Part shown: positions 47,724 through 61,104 of the stretch, in pieces
Position numbering within the stretch: position 1 is the stretch's first letter
How the letters are laid out: each line of letters begins with the position of its first letter
Notes under the pieces: model-generated
Database searches by the model: none
Told to the model about the DNA's origin: nothing
The model's input: only the letters and a program-made list of their open reading frames with translations
Origin: Flammula alnicola
Lineage: Eukaryota > Basidiomycota > Agaricomycetes > Agaricales > Strophariaceae
NCBI GenBank assembly: GCA_015499995.1
Contig: JADNRV010000223.1
Coordinates: 1 to 64,000, forward strand
DNA length: 64,000 bases
Direction: 5' to 3'
Position numbers and translations under genes: made by a program

Positions 47724-49150
47724 ATGTCGAGCTTTGGTACGCCTTTATTGCATTGTTTTATAATTATCCGTTGCCTTGATTTTCCTTCTCAGATGAGCTA
47801 AGCTATACAACTCCCCCGTCTCCACCTTTCGACAGCATCTCCTCCATTCGTTATTCACCTACCAACCCCGATCAACTCCTCGTCTCTTCGTGGGATACGG
47901 TACGTTCGTTTTCAAAATTAGGCCTTATTTCCAGTAATGACAGGTTTATATTTCCATAGACTGTTCGGTTTTATGAAATCGGAGAGAACGGTATGCGGAA
48001 AAGCGAAGCAAGAGCCAAGTTCGATCATCGCGCGGCAGTGCTGGCATGCTCTTTCTCACCAGATGGATCGCGCGCTTATAGTGGTGGCCTGGACACGTCG
48101 GTCAGAGAGTGAGTGCATTTTGCTGTATTCGTGCTCTAGAAGGGCTTTCCCTCATATCTTTGCCTCTAGGTTGGATCTCTCAACGGAGAAGATAACAAAC
48201 CTCGGCATGCATAACGATTCCATCTCCTCAATGACTTTCGCGCGCTCAACCAGTCCGTTTTATTTGTCTTTCCTCTTCGTGAATCGCGCTAATGATATTG
48301 CTTTTACCGACTAGACTCCCTCATCACAGGCTCATGGGACCGTACCCTTCGCTTCTGGGACCCCAGAGCCTCTAACCCTCAACAAAACACGTACCAAACA
48401 CCAGAACGTATATATGCTATCGACCACCTCAACAATACTCTCGTCGTCGCGATGGCGAGTCGGCTGTTCCACATATACGATATTAGGAAGATGGATACGC
48501 CCGCGCAACAGAGGGAGAGTAGCCTGAAGTACATGACGAGGTCGCTGGCTTGCATGCCCGATGGCCAAGGTACGTTCCTGTCCTACGCTTTTACATACTT
48601 TTTCGAGCTCTTATTCAAGTTACTGAAATGACCTTTTTGTTTCACAATAGGGTACGCCACAGCCTCTGTGGAGGGTCGCATCGCCGTCGAATACTTCGAC
48701 CCCTCCCCAGCCGCCCAAGAAAAGAAATACGCCTTCAAGTGCCACCGCCAGACCATCGACGATGTGGACCACGTCTGGCCCGTCAACGCGCTCGCCTTCC
48801 ACCCCACGTACAACACCTTCGCCTCTGCAGGCTCCGACGGCACCGTGTCGATCTGGGACCACAAGGTTAAGAAAAGGCTGCGGCAGTACCCCAAGTACCC
48901 GGGCCCCGTCGCGGCTGTTGCGTTCAACTGCGATGGGACGAAGATTGCGGTGGGTGTTAGTTATACATGGGATGAGGGCGAAGCGGGGTTGAAGGCGAGC
49001 GGGGTTACGCCGTGGTTGGGAGTGCGGAAAGTTGGCGATGAGGTCAAGGCGCGTTGTCCTTTTTTACTGATTGTTGTTCGAGCCCCCCCTCTTTTTTTCT
49101 TCTTTGTTTCTGGCTGTCCTTTGTCTATAGAGGGTACCCTGGATGCCTAG
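47724..49150 (+). CDS. BUB3: BUB3 mitotic checkpoint WD40 protein
   Basis: Spindle assembly checkpoint component; a seven-bladed WD40 propeller that brings Bub1 and Mad3/BubR1 to unattached kinetochores. Six exons: 47724-47736, 47793-47899, 47960-48108, 48170-48252, 48315-48569, 48651-49150, giving about 368 aa. Diagnostic stretches: [57 protein letters not shown], the BUB3/RAE1 signature [68 protein letters not shown] and [10 protein letters not shown] near the end. The C-terminus after KVGDEVK is uncertain: either read-through to the stop at 49150 or removal of a short in-frame intron (about 49,052-49,130) with the same stop. Single-copy housekeeping gene. Confidence 0.96.
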
Positions 49151-52100
49151 ACATCCTACTCTCGACCGTATCATGCGATATGCGTCACTTGTCTCGACTC
49201 TCTCTTCTTGTTTTCGCCTCCGTGGTGTAATACCTCCTGGCTCTTTTCCATTCTTTATCCTCTTTTATCTACCAAACGCCACTCATGCTTACTTTTCTCT
49301 TCGACAGCCCAAATCATGGACCGGGAATTAAACTCTCCCATTATCCCTCTCATATGTGGTTAATTTTCGCGCTGGTGGGCTGGCTTTGCGTGTATTGTAC
49401 TTACCTTCCTGTGTATATAGGAAGTTCAAGCGCACCTGATTCAAATCCAATGAATGTTCCTCATATGGATACGAAGTGAACATACATAAGACGTGTGGTA
49501 AAACGAGGTCTCACGACTAACGTCAATGCACCCGACGCCGTACACGAGGACCATTTCCATCCTCCTGTCGCCCCGCCCTCCCCAACACCTCTCTGACTGA
49601 CGAAGCAGTCCAAAATGCCAGCGCATCCGCGTACACGCTGCCCCTGTTCGGACAAGGGCGCAGGCCACCTCCACCGTCTCGAGACTTTTGATTGACTCTT
49701 TGCTGGCAACACTCGTCATCATCCAGACAGTGGAATCCAGCATGGGTTCTTCACATCCCATGCACGGGATGCCCTCGCGGCCCTTACCTCGCTCGTTCCT
49801 GCTCATCCACCCCAAAGCCACTACCACGGACTGTACCCAGAAACCCTGCATCCAAAGCAGGATCACATACGACCAGGCCTTCATATGCTGATGCGGCGAA
49901 AGCTCACTGGCATCCTGTCGCTCTTGCCAAGGACCCCCACCCACAGTGCCACGCCCAATACGCGCTTGCCCTGCTCTCGAGTTCCGTCAAACGCCACGTC
50001 ACTCCGCTCAGCGGCGCATCGTACGATGGCCGGACTGCCCCACATCACTCTCCGCCGACTCCTTCAAGACACATACTGCATCCCTGAATAACAGAAGTGA
50101 TCTTTGTGTATGGTCAAGATTTGAGGGACGGGATCTGGACGGTTTTGCAAATTGCTTGGCGCAGCAGGGATACGTGAGCAGGACATACGGGAGTTGCGGG
50201 TGCTGTGCCGACCTGAAGAAATGGAGGAGAGAGAGGCGCTCTCGCTACGAGTCATGCTTGTGGATCCACAGGTAGTCAGACGCCTATCGAAAGAAGGGTC
50301 CATGTTTGGCACTTGTTAGCGTGTATCATGGTACCGACCACGGAAGCTACATAACGTTCGATTTGATTTGCCCTTCATACCTGCCTTTTGGTCGGGTACT
50401 TAACAGAGGGACCCCCAAACACAGTGTAGACTTGGTTCTATGCAGATACGGAGTTTATTACCCCACCATTAGCTACTGTCTATGGCCGGAGCTGGGCACG
50501 GTACCGCGATATTGTAGCCTGAAAGTAACGTCTTCACAAGGCTCTGCCTCAATAAATAAAACTTGACACAAAAAGAATTAAGCACCCAGCACGCATTGAA
50601 TATCATGTTACCAATTGTATATATCTGACACGATCAGGGGAATGCCGAACGTGCCAGTAGCACGACGACGTCTTCATATTCGACAGCAAACATTGTCTTC
50701 TAGTCTTACTACGGAAAAAAGCCCGAAAGACTCGAACGCTGAACGAGAAATAAAGGACTACATATAGGGAGAGAATGCCAGGAACAGGAACAGAGACACG
50801 CACCTACTAGGCACCATCAACGCGTTCCAAAGCGCCTCAAAAAAGCTTAAACCCCAGTTCTATCTCAGGACAAGAACGCGGAGACGGAGAAGGATATTGA
50901 GATCTCGTGCTCTCCGTTACTGCCTAATAAACGCTGTGCAACCCGACAGCGACATCTGCTTTTTGTCGAAGACATGTATTGTAAAGATTTTATCGGTCCA
51001 GAGTCGAGACTCTTGCAAATGGATGATAATCGATAGGGTTCTATCTCCCGTATTGTCGTCATGAGTGGAAAGGATCTAGACAGGCGGAGGAATATTAAAA
51101 CCGGGATATATATCTTGGATGCAGGTGCACGGGCGGGAGAACGCATTCAACGGATCAATTCTAATAAAACGCCGTGACACAGGGAAATCCCGCATGGCGC
51201 AAGATTCGGGCAAGAATCTAGGTCTTTCCTGACAGCGTGTACACAGCCAATGGTTCACGTGCAGGTCACCCGTAGGCCGTGCAACTTGCAGGTGACCTGT
51301 CAGCTAGCCTGTAAGCAGAGCGTAAATTGACCTACAAGTTTCTCGTGTATTTAAACCACTGGTTGCCAGCAAACACCGCCAGCACATCACCTACGTACTG
51401 TGCTTGTACATATCTTGTATATCTGCTTGTACTCTGCCTACAGACTGCCGTTCCCATGCACGGCTAGCTCCGGGCAGCGCGTCGCTTGTGGACTTAGTGA
51501 GAAATTTCGGCCTCCACATCACGCTGTGACTGCCAGCAAACTTGTCCTCTCCCTCCATGTTGAACTTCAACCAACGCGCAAGTCCTTCGGTTCTGACTCC
51601 CTCCTCCCCCTCGCTTCCCGCTGCCCATCCTTCCTTCCTCCCTCGTGCTTGAGTAGCCCTCAGCCTCCTCTTCTGACCTCCAATGGTATCATTTTTGGCC
51701 CCAAGGAGTCAGCACAAGCTTGACTCGGAAGACCTTCAATTTTATGGTCATCAAAGACATCCCCCCAGTGTAAGTTCTTTCATTACCCCTGTTCATGATA
51801 GATAGAGGTCTCATCATCCTTCCGTAGACATGCTTTCAAGCAATGGCGAGAGGTTATTCTCAAACGGCGCCACGTCACGATGCCGCCTCGACCCGGTTTG
51901 ATTTATCTTCGATGGAAGTTCCTAGTCTTGCCATATCTATATTACATTATGTCCCTGTCGCTATTTCCCTCCTGTTCTCGTGGTACATACGCCCTACAGG
52001 TGCAATAAATATTGAATTTAAGCACATTTTCGTGAATAGACCAGGATTATGGTCTCGGAGAGTTTACCAAATGCGGTATAGTGCGTACTAATCGACCTTC

Positions 52101-52398
52101 AAGCTGCCCGCAGGCTGTTAGCCGAGATCGCAGGCAGCCTACGCTCAGTGACCGTCAGCCGACTGAGATTTAAATACGTGAGTTGCTTCCAGATCAAACT
52201 GTTGGTAACCTTTAGGCTGGCCCTCAGTCTGCTTGCACCGTCGCCCGCGGGAAATTTCCGCGCAGACCATTGCCTGTGTACAATACATGAATTTCCGATA
52301 TGAAGCACAGCCGCTATTCGGTTTGGAAGGCATATAGACGCGTATGTATAAAGGACTCGACTCTCAAATGCACCGTACCGTGGAGTCTCGACCTGGGA
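49151..52398. other. Intergenic with several unassigned frames
   Basis: At 49,740-50,000 a + strand stretch (GFFTSHARDALAALTSLV ... HIRPGLHMLMRRKLTGILSLL) looks coding but I cannot name or extend it. The rest, including the 50.6-52.4 kb block, holds only short frames. Sequences near 51,250-51,320 and 52,085-52,220 are rich in AGGTCACC/GCAGGC-type short repeats. Confidence 0.35.
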
Positions 52399-52406
52399 TC
52401 GTAACG

Positions 52407-52738
52407 CAGTGTTGGACAAGTCATTGACTAGTCAATAAAGTCGGTCATAGTCAACAAAAGTCAAGTCATTGGTCAAATTGACCAATGACTTGACCCAAAA
52501 GACTGATGGCCATCAATCAATTCCCACACGACTATGCGTCTGTGGTGCGTGATGGGATGCGTGCTGATGTAGCGCTGATGCGTGATGCGTAGTGTCTCCA
52601 TGGGTCACGTGCGGCTGCTTTGAAGTGCGTGTTGATCAGTCAAAAGTCAATCAAAATTGACCGGTCATGACTAGTCATGACTAGTCATTCGATTTTTGAC
52701 CGTGACTTTGGGGGATAAGTCATGACTGTCCAACACTG
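52407..52738. mobile_element. 332-bp hAT-type MITE with 8-bp TSD
   Basis: Flanked by the perfect direct repeat TCGTAACG (52399-52406 and 52739-52746). The termini are inverted repeats beginning CAGTGTTGGAC. Subterminal GTCATGACTAGTCA and GGTCAATTTGACC motifs are repeated in both directions. The CAGTGTTGG start and 8-bp duplication are hallmarks of hAT elements. No coding frame. Confidence 0.92.
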
Positions 52739-52746
52739 TCGTAACG

Positions 52747-55700
52747 TACTACACTCGACATTTTTTACACTGGTACGCAGTCGAGACTGTCAACTGGCAA
52801 TAGGAATTCAACGTATTGCATGGAGCTTTCCTTTTTCCTATTCCCTCTCCACAACCAATTGGAACGCGACCTTTAAGTATGCATACCCTATGTGCATAGA
52901 TCAATCAAAACTACTTATGATCCTGATCCTCTGCAATCCATCAATCCATCCAACTTTGACTTTCCATCAGTAGTTCGTATGTAAAGTGCACTATGTATCA
53001 GACTGTATCAGTGGCTTAGCCCAGTAGGCGAGCGGTCATGCGTATTGTTTGCGAACGGCAAAGGCTCACGGGACACGGGACCTGACACTGCACCACGCCA
53101 CGGGACTGCACATTCCACAACGAGGTCTTCAGGCTCTCAGGTTCGGCTAGCACTGTAGATTCGTTACACAGCGTGTCTCAGCGCTTGCAGAGAACTACAT
53201 ACGGCAGCTGGCGCACGTCCTCTTCATCATTTAGGCGACGGTATCGGACGGCGGCCTTAAAATTAGCTCAGACTGCTCGAAGGTTGTATTCCCTTAAAGG
53301 ATTTTTACGGCTGTATGGAGCAGCTTGGTACTAATACACTCCCACTATAATATGCAATATTCTTAGATATAGAAATGAACAGAAGTGAGCGTTGTTGCCA
53401 GAGTGCCTAGGTGATAGACTCACCTTCCGGCGTTGACATGATCCCGCCTTTGTGGCACGACATATCGAAATCCCGAAGGCAAAGCCGCACGTCGCATCCT
53501 CGCTGGCTGAGGTTGTCCGAAGTTTGAACCCGAGTAAAGTCATCTAATTACTTAACTCCAAACTTTTACTGATCTTTGTAAATTTAAGGGCCCAGGTCAG
53601 GGCCGCTGCCTGTTATGGTATGCCGCGATCATGCCGTTGATCGGTGATGGCCGTGCACGTGATGTGACTGATCCCACCACGCGCATTTGGCCTTTGCCCG
53701 CACATTTGGCCTTTGCCCGTGGGTTTTCCCCATTCGAGGCACCTGGGAACCCTCGTTCGCGTCGAGGAATCCGCGTTCGGTGGTCGCGTAGCCCCACGTT
53801 TCGGGGGTTTTACCGTTTTGGCAGGCGCGCGTGCGCGCGTGCTGCTCCTTGCCCTCGCCGTCTGCCCTCGAGGAGAGCACCTGCCATCCCCTCCCTCGCA
53901 TAAAATAGTAGTAGGTTAGATGTAATTTAGATGTAACTCAAGCTTAAATTTATGAATATGAAGCCTCCGAGGGCAAATTGTGAGTGCTACATATGAATTT
54001 AAGGATTCCGAGCCCAAATTTAAGGAAAGTAGGAATTAAGCTTAAATTCCTTAAATTCCTTAAATTGGGCTGGTTCAAATCTTAAATTGAGCTGGCGGAA
54101 CACACGGAACGGAGACTCGGAAAAGCCAGCCCGCTGCCTACGGCGTCTGGATTTTGCGTTGTACGTACTGGATTGATCAATTTGGACCCTGGTCGCGAAC
54201 TGGCGTGCCCCTCCTCTGACATTACGCAATCACCTTCTCCTGTTGCCGCTGTTGCCCACCTGCTCAACCCCAGTGTTTTTTCTCGCTGCGCGGCTATTTG
54301 CTCCCTTCCACTTTTTTTTGTTTTTTTTTTGTTAGCTTACTATGCATTTTTTACTATACAAAGCAATAAATTTCATCTCGGCCTGCGAAAAATTTTCATC
54401 TCGGCCTGCGGCCTCATTTCCACGTATTCTATGGACTTCACTGCATATTGCGTGTGATAACAACCCCGGAGGCCCGGCACCCAGACTTAGTGATGAACCT
54501 CTTTAGGTGCGTACGACCCTTGCGACCCTTTGTCACGCTGTCAGATCGCGCATCTCAAATTTAGCGCGGCTGACAGCCGTGTTAAATCCACGGTAAATTC
54601 AAGCGAATAAACAGACTTAACTCCAAACTTAACTTTACGCGCTCATCCCGGATTGCAACAGTTACACATGATCAGGCCTCAGCGGGATCAGTCCCTCAAT
54701 AAGTCTGAAATACTACAAAATACCTCACCGAATCGGATAAATTGAAAGCAATCAACTGGTGTTGGACATTGGACATTGTACATCGCGAATGCGAAGTCGA
54801 GTAGCGTATCAGAATCTGCTATACGTCGCTTTTGTGGCAGTTGGCTGAGGTTGGCTTGTTTGCTTTTAGAGGCGTGGAGGTTTCGAAAACCGGAGACTCG
54901 TGTGGGTAGTTGGGTTCTATTCTTCCGCTGCTGCCACTAGAACACTAGAGAGCGAATATAAAGTTGTCGTGTGTAGCATGACTTCTATGGGTTCTATGTC
55001 ACTCGTTGACTCAGGCTGACACTTTATTTAAGTACGTTCTAGTGAATTGGGTGGGTCCACTGCCAGTGTACCGTATCTCCATAATAGCTAACCGTTCCCA
55101 TCAACAAATTGGTATTTCAGTTTACCTCTCTTCGAGGTTTTTTGTGGTTTATGCGGGTCTTCGAGGTTTACAGGTTCTCACTGAAAATCTGTAAACCTGT
55201 AAACATGGGCGGGTCTTATACATATTTCATAGTTTCGTTTTAATTTGCCTAGGCCCTAGCTTAAGTTGTCCTTCTGGAAGTCGTATTTCGGTGCGTCGGC
55301 AGGTTTTCTAGACTTGGCTTTTCGGCTCCCCATCTTTCGAAGGTTTGGAGTGACTTATGCCTTGAGCGAAAAAGCGCCCCGAGTAGGCAAGCTACTGCCC
55401 CGACAACGACCGCGGAATGCACATAGCACATAATCTGTTTAAACACCAATTCAACGAGTGATGGATGATCGATGATCACTTGGACGTGTGGCATCCACCC
55501 CGGAAGCCTGGCGGGATAATCCAAAACCCTGCATCCTCCACGCTCGACTCTTAGCGAGTAGGTGAAAGGTCTGATCCGGGTCGAATAACAACAAGGACTT
55601 CTTCTGGATAATGATCTGTGAAATTTATAGATTAACAGGCCTGGGAATGTACCACGTCGAAGCAGGATTATAATCTTACTCGACGTGCACAATATCATAG

Positions 55701-58584
55701 AGTAGCCTCCGATGCCGCCGCGTAGCATCTTAATGCCTTCGTGTGCGCGCCAGAGCACATATTACAACTGGCGTGACGCATCCGTAAGCGCCGTCATGTC
55801 TTGGAGGTTCAGAGTCAACTAAACACTTGTCTAAAAGTCGAAAGGATTCCTGACAGACTTACTTGGAATGTCTTCTCCTTTTCTTCTCCCCTGTCCTGGT
55901 GCCCCGCAGTCCCCCGCCAGCTCCGCATTCCCATATCCCATGGGCCACGTGTTAGAAGCTTGATGATCGGCCGTCGAAAGTCGCGTTCGCGCCTGTCATT
56001 TCTTACTACATAAGCAGCGTTCTCCCACCTCTCAGCCGTTCAAGCCTTCAAGAAGTCCTTGTGTATAATAATAGAAACCTCCACGAGCCCATCCAGAGTT
56101 CTGATTTGCAATCGGGTACTGTAAGCAAAGGTATGATATGAATGGAACGGCGGCCACAGCTGCACGCTCAGATGTCGGTCTGTGACCTCTTCCGATGCCA
56201 TACACGATGCGTATGTTGTTTATGATTCAGTGACTGTCTGTTGTCTATTCCTGTCATTCTGAAGTTTGATTTGAACTCTGCTTTCCCTGAGGGAATTAAA
56301 TTCTTATTGCACGCGCGCGGAACGGTGGTTCACGGACGGGGTGGGTTCTTCTTCTACTTACTCACGCGTCGATAGTTGAGGACGACGTTCGCCGTTGGGT
56401 GACCCAGCTTGCACTGTCTCCGTACGAGGTGGGCTTTGAGCGTGCAGCATCGAGCGTACTTATGTTTTGGGGTACGACGAGCTGCTAGATTTATAGCCCG
56501 CAATAGCCAGCAATATACTGGGGGACGGCCGTACAGCGGTGGTATTTTTGGATAAGCATGGCTGACAGTGACATGATTTCGGGATCCAGTACAAGTTATA
56601 GATTAATGAAAAAGGGATTCTGATGCTCAGATGCTCAGATCGCTTTCGTCAATTCCCGAATGATTCGCGCTATTGTACTTCGTACACACGTCCTACCAGA
56701 ACAATTGCGAAAGTGCAGAAGTTGGCCAGAGAAGCCTTCGGACTTGAAGTTGGGGAGGTTCTTGATTGCGTTCAGGTTCTAGAGGAACATTGCCAGCTAG
56801 ATAGACCTCTACTTATGGTTGACGTCGAGAATGAAAGAAAATTCGAAGCCACATGTCCACACGACACGGATATCCTTCACACCAATGCCGGGGTCGACAG
56901 AATCAAGAACGCCGCACGCATCCGCTGTACATAGAAAGCTCAACATACGAAGGGTAATGTTTTACCCGCGGTGAAATCCTGGAGGGAGGTGCGTAGCGTT
57001 GCAAGGAAAAGGAAAGAGGGCGGAAGCGAAGCGACGCAGCATCCGAGCGGTCAGGCCTCAGGCACGGCCTGCAAGCGCCGGGTGGGTTCACAGACTCACG
57101 ACAACGTGCACCTGGCGCCATTCTTCGGATAAAACTATTGAGAAACGCTGTTTCTGGAGTTTCTGTGATTGCCGACAGATGCCGTTGATGGAAAACATGT
57201 CGGCGATTTAAATTAATTTGATGAACTTAGTGTTTCCCCGCTGCCTGCGATGTGAATGGTTGCAATTTTGTCCGCAAGAATGTATATTTGAGCTATATAA
57301 ATATATTTAAGAAAGAAAATGAGATTTAATTTGCAGGGATAATGGTAGAAGTTGGAGATAAGACCCAAAAAGGCCATCTAGCAGCTTGGAATGCTCCCAA
57401 GAGATGCTATACGCCATATTTTGGCCCAGAAAATATTCGACAAATGAGAGAAGCATTATTGAGGGCAATTAAAGGGTTGGATGTACAAATTTACATGAGG
57501 AATTGTTATATCTAGGGGCGCAACGGACCAGTGACAGAGAGCGGCCATCAATCGGCAGACTCAGAAACGGGGTTTCTGAATAGTTTTATCCTCTTGGCCG
57601 TTAGGCATCTTGTTAGGTCCCGAGGCTCGATATTGCGTCAAGTGGAGATCGACAAAAGAATTTTCTTGTTGAATCCAAGGATTTCAGGAACGGACGATAC
57701 TTGATTGTTCCTTCAAAGGGAGGGTGTTTTAGATAGGTTTTGGGCAATTCGAGAACAAGGTCCCGGTGCACCGCCACCCAGGGGCTCCTTTCATGTTGTC
57801 CCAAGCCAAGGGCTACCAAGGGTAGGCAATGAACGTCCATGATGGATAGATTGATCTCGGACCCTGTGCGTAGCGTAAGGTTCAAATTTCAAAGATGGTT
57901 TACGTACCGTGTTTGGGAATGGGATAAGATAGAGAGGCGAGGTAAGTAGAGCTCGTTAGCTGGGAACTTATTATCAGTTGATCAATAACGATAACGAGCA
58001 GCGAGGGCCGGCGAGGAGCTCTGGGTGCATCGCGCGAGATGTCGTTATTCTTTCGGGGGGGGACTGATTTCAATTGTGCGTGTGGATGAGAGATATTCGC
58101 GGAATGACAATATGCAAATAGTCCGAAGGAGATAAAAACAAGTTTTGGAGGGAATTTGACAATGACAGCGGGCATTCATGATAGATACGATACATAAGAT
58201 ACTGATGGTATTGTGGTTGGATAGGCGGAGGGGTCTGGAGTGTCCTGTCTTTCCGGCGTTGGTGTTTTAGGTGATGGAGGTAAGGTGGATAAATGTTCGG
58301 TGAACTTTGAAGTGAAGTGACGGTACCGTGAGTGGAGGGAATGGCGAATGGTATGTAAATGAAAAATTGGGATTGGACGTCGGGTCATATGAAGATGATC
58401 ATGCGTGATGGAGAGACATCTGTACGTACTGAGAGTAGAGGAAAACACTCGTGATGCGACTGATCGCGGGCGTGAGGGTTTCCGTATGTTTTTCGGGGTG
58501 AAGAGCTGAGCCCGAAATAACGGGATTACAACTCCGAAGATGCCAGGGGTTAATTCCCAGATCGGATCAGGGATTTCTCTGGTG
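52747..58584. other. Long gene-poor stretch
   Basis: No recognised gene in 5.8 kb. A 16-bp direct repeat ACTTAACTCCAAACTT occurs at 53,550 and 54,615, and an array of CTTAAATTC words lies at 54,030-54,090, both suggesting degraded repeats. A minus-strand frame at 55,261-55,758 contains one hydrophobic segment (VVVGAVACLLGALF) and a possible intron; it might be a small membrane protein but has no family match I know. A 103-codon + frame at 56,623-56,934 is also unassigned. Confidence 0.35.
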
Positions 58585-58617
58585 TTTTCTTTTTTTTTTT
58601 TCGCTGTCTTTTTTTCA
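58585..58617 (+). promoter_or_regulatory. Pyrimidine-rich tract upstream of the C2H2 gene
   Basis: A T/C-rich run (TTTTCT then 12 T, later a second T run) about 60-90 bp before the ATG at 58676. CT-rich tracts at transcription starts are common in filamentous fungal genes without a TATA box. Confidence 0.4.
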
Positions 58618-58675
58618 ACTTCCGTCCGTTTGGCCAGGCACCCATATATCAGGCTCTCCGCTCTTTTTTCAACTC

Positions 58676-61104
58676 ATGGACCTCGACAAGTCCCCTGATC
58701 TTCTTTCCCCTGATCAAGACAGACGCAACCTCTCCCATTCGCCCATCTCCCCCCAGGTCGACCGGAACTTAACTAACGCTGACATGGCTGCCATGGTCGC
58801 CAACGGCAACGTATCCAACATGCCAGGTCCCGCCCCAGGCGCCAACAAGCGCTATAGGCCTGCCCCTGCTAAGACTTTTCAATGTAGGGGCTACGGCGAG
58901 TGTCGTATGGTGTTCTCCAGGAGCGAGCATCTGGCTCGTCATATCAGGTACGCTCTCTAATTTTTCTGGCTTTTTCTCTCGTCTCATCAGTCGATCTCAG
59001 GAAACATACTGGAGAACGTCCGTTTTCGTGTCACTGTGGAAAGCAGTTCTCCAGGCTCGACAATCTGCGCCAGCATGCCCAGACGGTCCACGCCGATAAG
59101 CAGGACCAGAATGAGCGTATGATGCGCGATCTCACGTCCTTGCACGCCACCATGGCTGCAGCGAACAAGGTCGGCACCACTCGAGGTGCGCGACGGGCTC
59201 CTCCTGTCCCTGCTCTCCAGCTCGGCGCTAATGACGGAGGGTCGCCTGACGGCAGCTCGCTCAACCTTATCAAACAGGAGGAGATGGGCTCTCTTCCGAT
59301 GCACCAGCGTCCTGGGACGAGCACTGGCTACGAGGGCGACCTCATGTACTCCAGTTCTCCGTCCTGGCACGTCCAGTCCAACGAGATGGAGCAACAACAA
59401 CAACGACGGCCTCCGGGCAACCATTCCTTTCGTGACCCCGGCCAGTCCTTTCTTGGCCCCGCAGCAGGCCCAAACTCTTCCACCTCCTCTTCGTCTTCAG
59501 CAGCAGCTGCCGCCGCAGCCCAGTCCCATTCCTTTCGAAGCTACTCAGGACCCCTCCATCACTTCATCGCCGACTCATCTCGCGATGTCGGCCGTCCAGG
59601 ATCTAGCTCCTCTCGGCCCCCAACTTCGTCTGGTCTTACCGACCCGCAACATCCTCGATCGCTCCCACCCCTCTCTGCAGTCGTCTCCGCTTCCCTCCCC
59701 TCACCACCACAGCAATTATCATCCCTCCCCGCCCATCAGCAGCAGTCACAGCAATCACAATCCCTTTTTCCCTTTCCAGGCTCACTTGCATTCCGACGAC
59801 CTTCCACCGCAACACGCCCAGGCACAGCTCCAGCATCAGCATCGTTCTTCTCCTCCAAGTCTGCTTACAATGGCTCCTCTGGAATGGGTAGCAGCAACGG
59901 GCGCCCAGAGCTATCCCTCCTACACTCCGGCTTTGGACGCTCCTCCGCCGCCTTCGGCAACGAGCACCACCAGCAATTCCAGCTGGGAGCGGGCTACGAT
60001 GCAGGAGAGGTCCCCACATCACCGTCAGGACACGACTCCTCCCCTTTTTACTTCCAACCGCCCGCCCTCGACACAGCAACCTCAGGCGCCTCGCCGTCCG
60101 CCCTCAACCCTCGTAAACGAGCATTCGCGGGACCAGACGGCCCATACGATGATGCCGCCTCGCACGCGCTACGTGGAGGGGAGCCCCCCGGCAGCAGCTC
60201 AGGCCTCGGCGGCGGCGACGCAAGCTACGAATATGGATCCGAATCACGACCTCAGTCTCGACGTCTCTCCGTCATGGAGCTCTGCAACGACGGCGATGAA
60301 CAGCAACTACCATCTCAGCAGCAGCAGCAGCAGCAGCGGGGCGACCGGGAGCAGCAGTATGGATCTGGAGCATTTCTACTATCAGCAGCAGCAGCAGCAG
60401 CGGCAGGCGCAGGTGGCGGCAGCAATGCAGCAGGGTATGGGTATGGGCATGGCGGCGGGCATGGGTCGCGCCCGACAACCTCATCAGGACTCGTCTCTTC
60501 GGCCTCAGCGCTCCATATCTTCGATCGGTCCAACTCGCCCCCACCCCATTACGCAGCACATGTATACGCAAGAGCTCCGTCTTCATCAGCAGCGTCAGCT
60601 GGAGCTGGAGCTGGAGCTTCGTCAGCAGCAACAGGAGGAGCAGGCGGCGCGGAACAGGCGGAATTCCGAGGAGGAGTATATCCAGCATCTTTCCGCCGCG
60701 TACCAAGCCCAGGCTCAGGAGCAGCAGGCGCACCAGCAGGCGCAAATGCACCGTCACCACACTCTCCAACACCCACACCTCCCCCCGCAGCAAGCGTACT
60801 ATCATCATCATCTTACCGACCAGCAGCAACACAGCAATACCAGTTCGCCCATTCACCCACATTTTCCAACGCATCTTCAGCCGCTTCATACAGTCCACGA
60901 TCGCCTCTCTCAGACGGGTCCGCTTCCCCCTTCTCCGCTTATGCACAGCGACCATCCCCAGTACAGCATGATGCGGCAGCAGCAGCAGCAGTATCTCGAG
61001 CTCGAGGAGATGCAGGTGGTCAGCAACAGCAACAACAGCATGACGGTCAAGTTCGAACCTCCCTCTCACCTCACGCCGCCGCCTCGTTTGGAATGAGGGT
61101 CTGA
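58676..61104 (+). CDS. C2H2 zinc-finger transcription factor with long Ser/Gln/Ala-rich tail
   Basis: DNA-binding regulator of 791 aa, exons 58676-58947 and 59001-61104 (53-nt intron placed between the codons of Arg91 and Lys92, inside finger 1). Finger 1: C70-x5-C76-x12-H89-x3-H93 ([19 protein letters not shown]). Finger 2: C101-x-C103-x12-H116-x4-H121 ([19 protein letters not shown]). The C-x-C second finger and the QTVHAD linker are typical of the fungal Usv1/Rgm1/Com2-like group; which yeast member it matches cannot be decided here. The tail has polyAla, polySer and polyGln (60,315-60,340) runs, the motif RRLSVMELC (about residue 460) and [11 protein letters not shown], a possible nuclear signal. 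A second frame is also open through most of exon 2. Confidence 0.85.

Noticed and set aside
49441..49944. 167-codon minus-strand frame at 49.4-49.9 kb
   Set aside because: Composition is unlike a protein (Trp/Met/Arg-rich shadow) and the opposite strand reads more like coding sequence.
52990..53150. SINE-like sequence (TGGCTTAGCCCAGTAGGC resembling an A box, GGTTCGGC resembling a B box)
   Set aside because: The boxes are too far apart and imperfect; no tRNA fold, poly-A tail or target duplication is seen.
60272..61069. 265-codon minus-strand frame under the C2H2 gene
   Set aside because: Leu/Arg-rich complement of CAG/CTC repeats; the zinc-finger gene explains the sequence.
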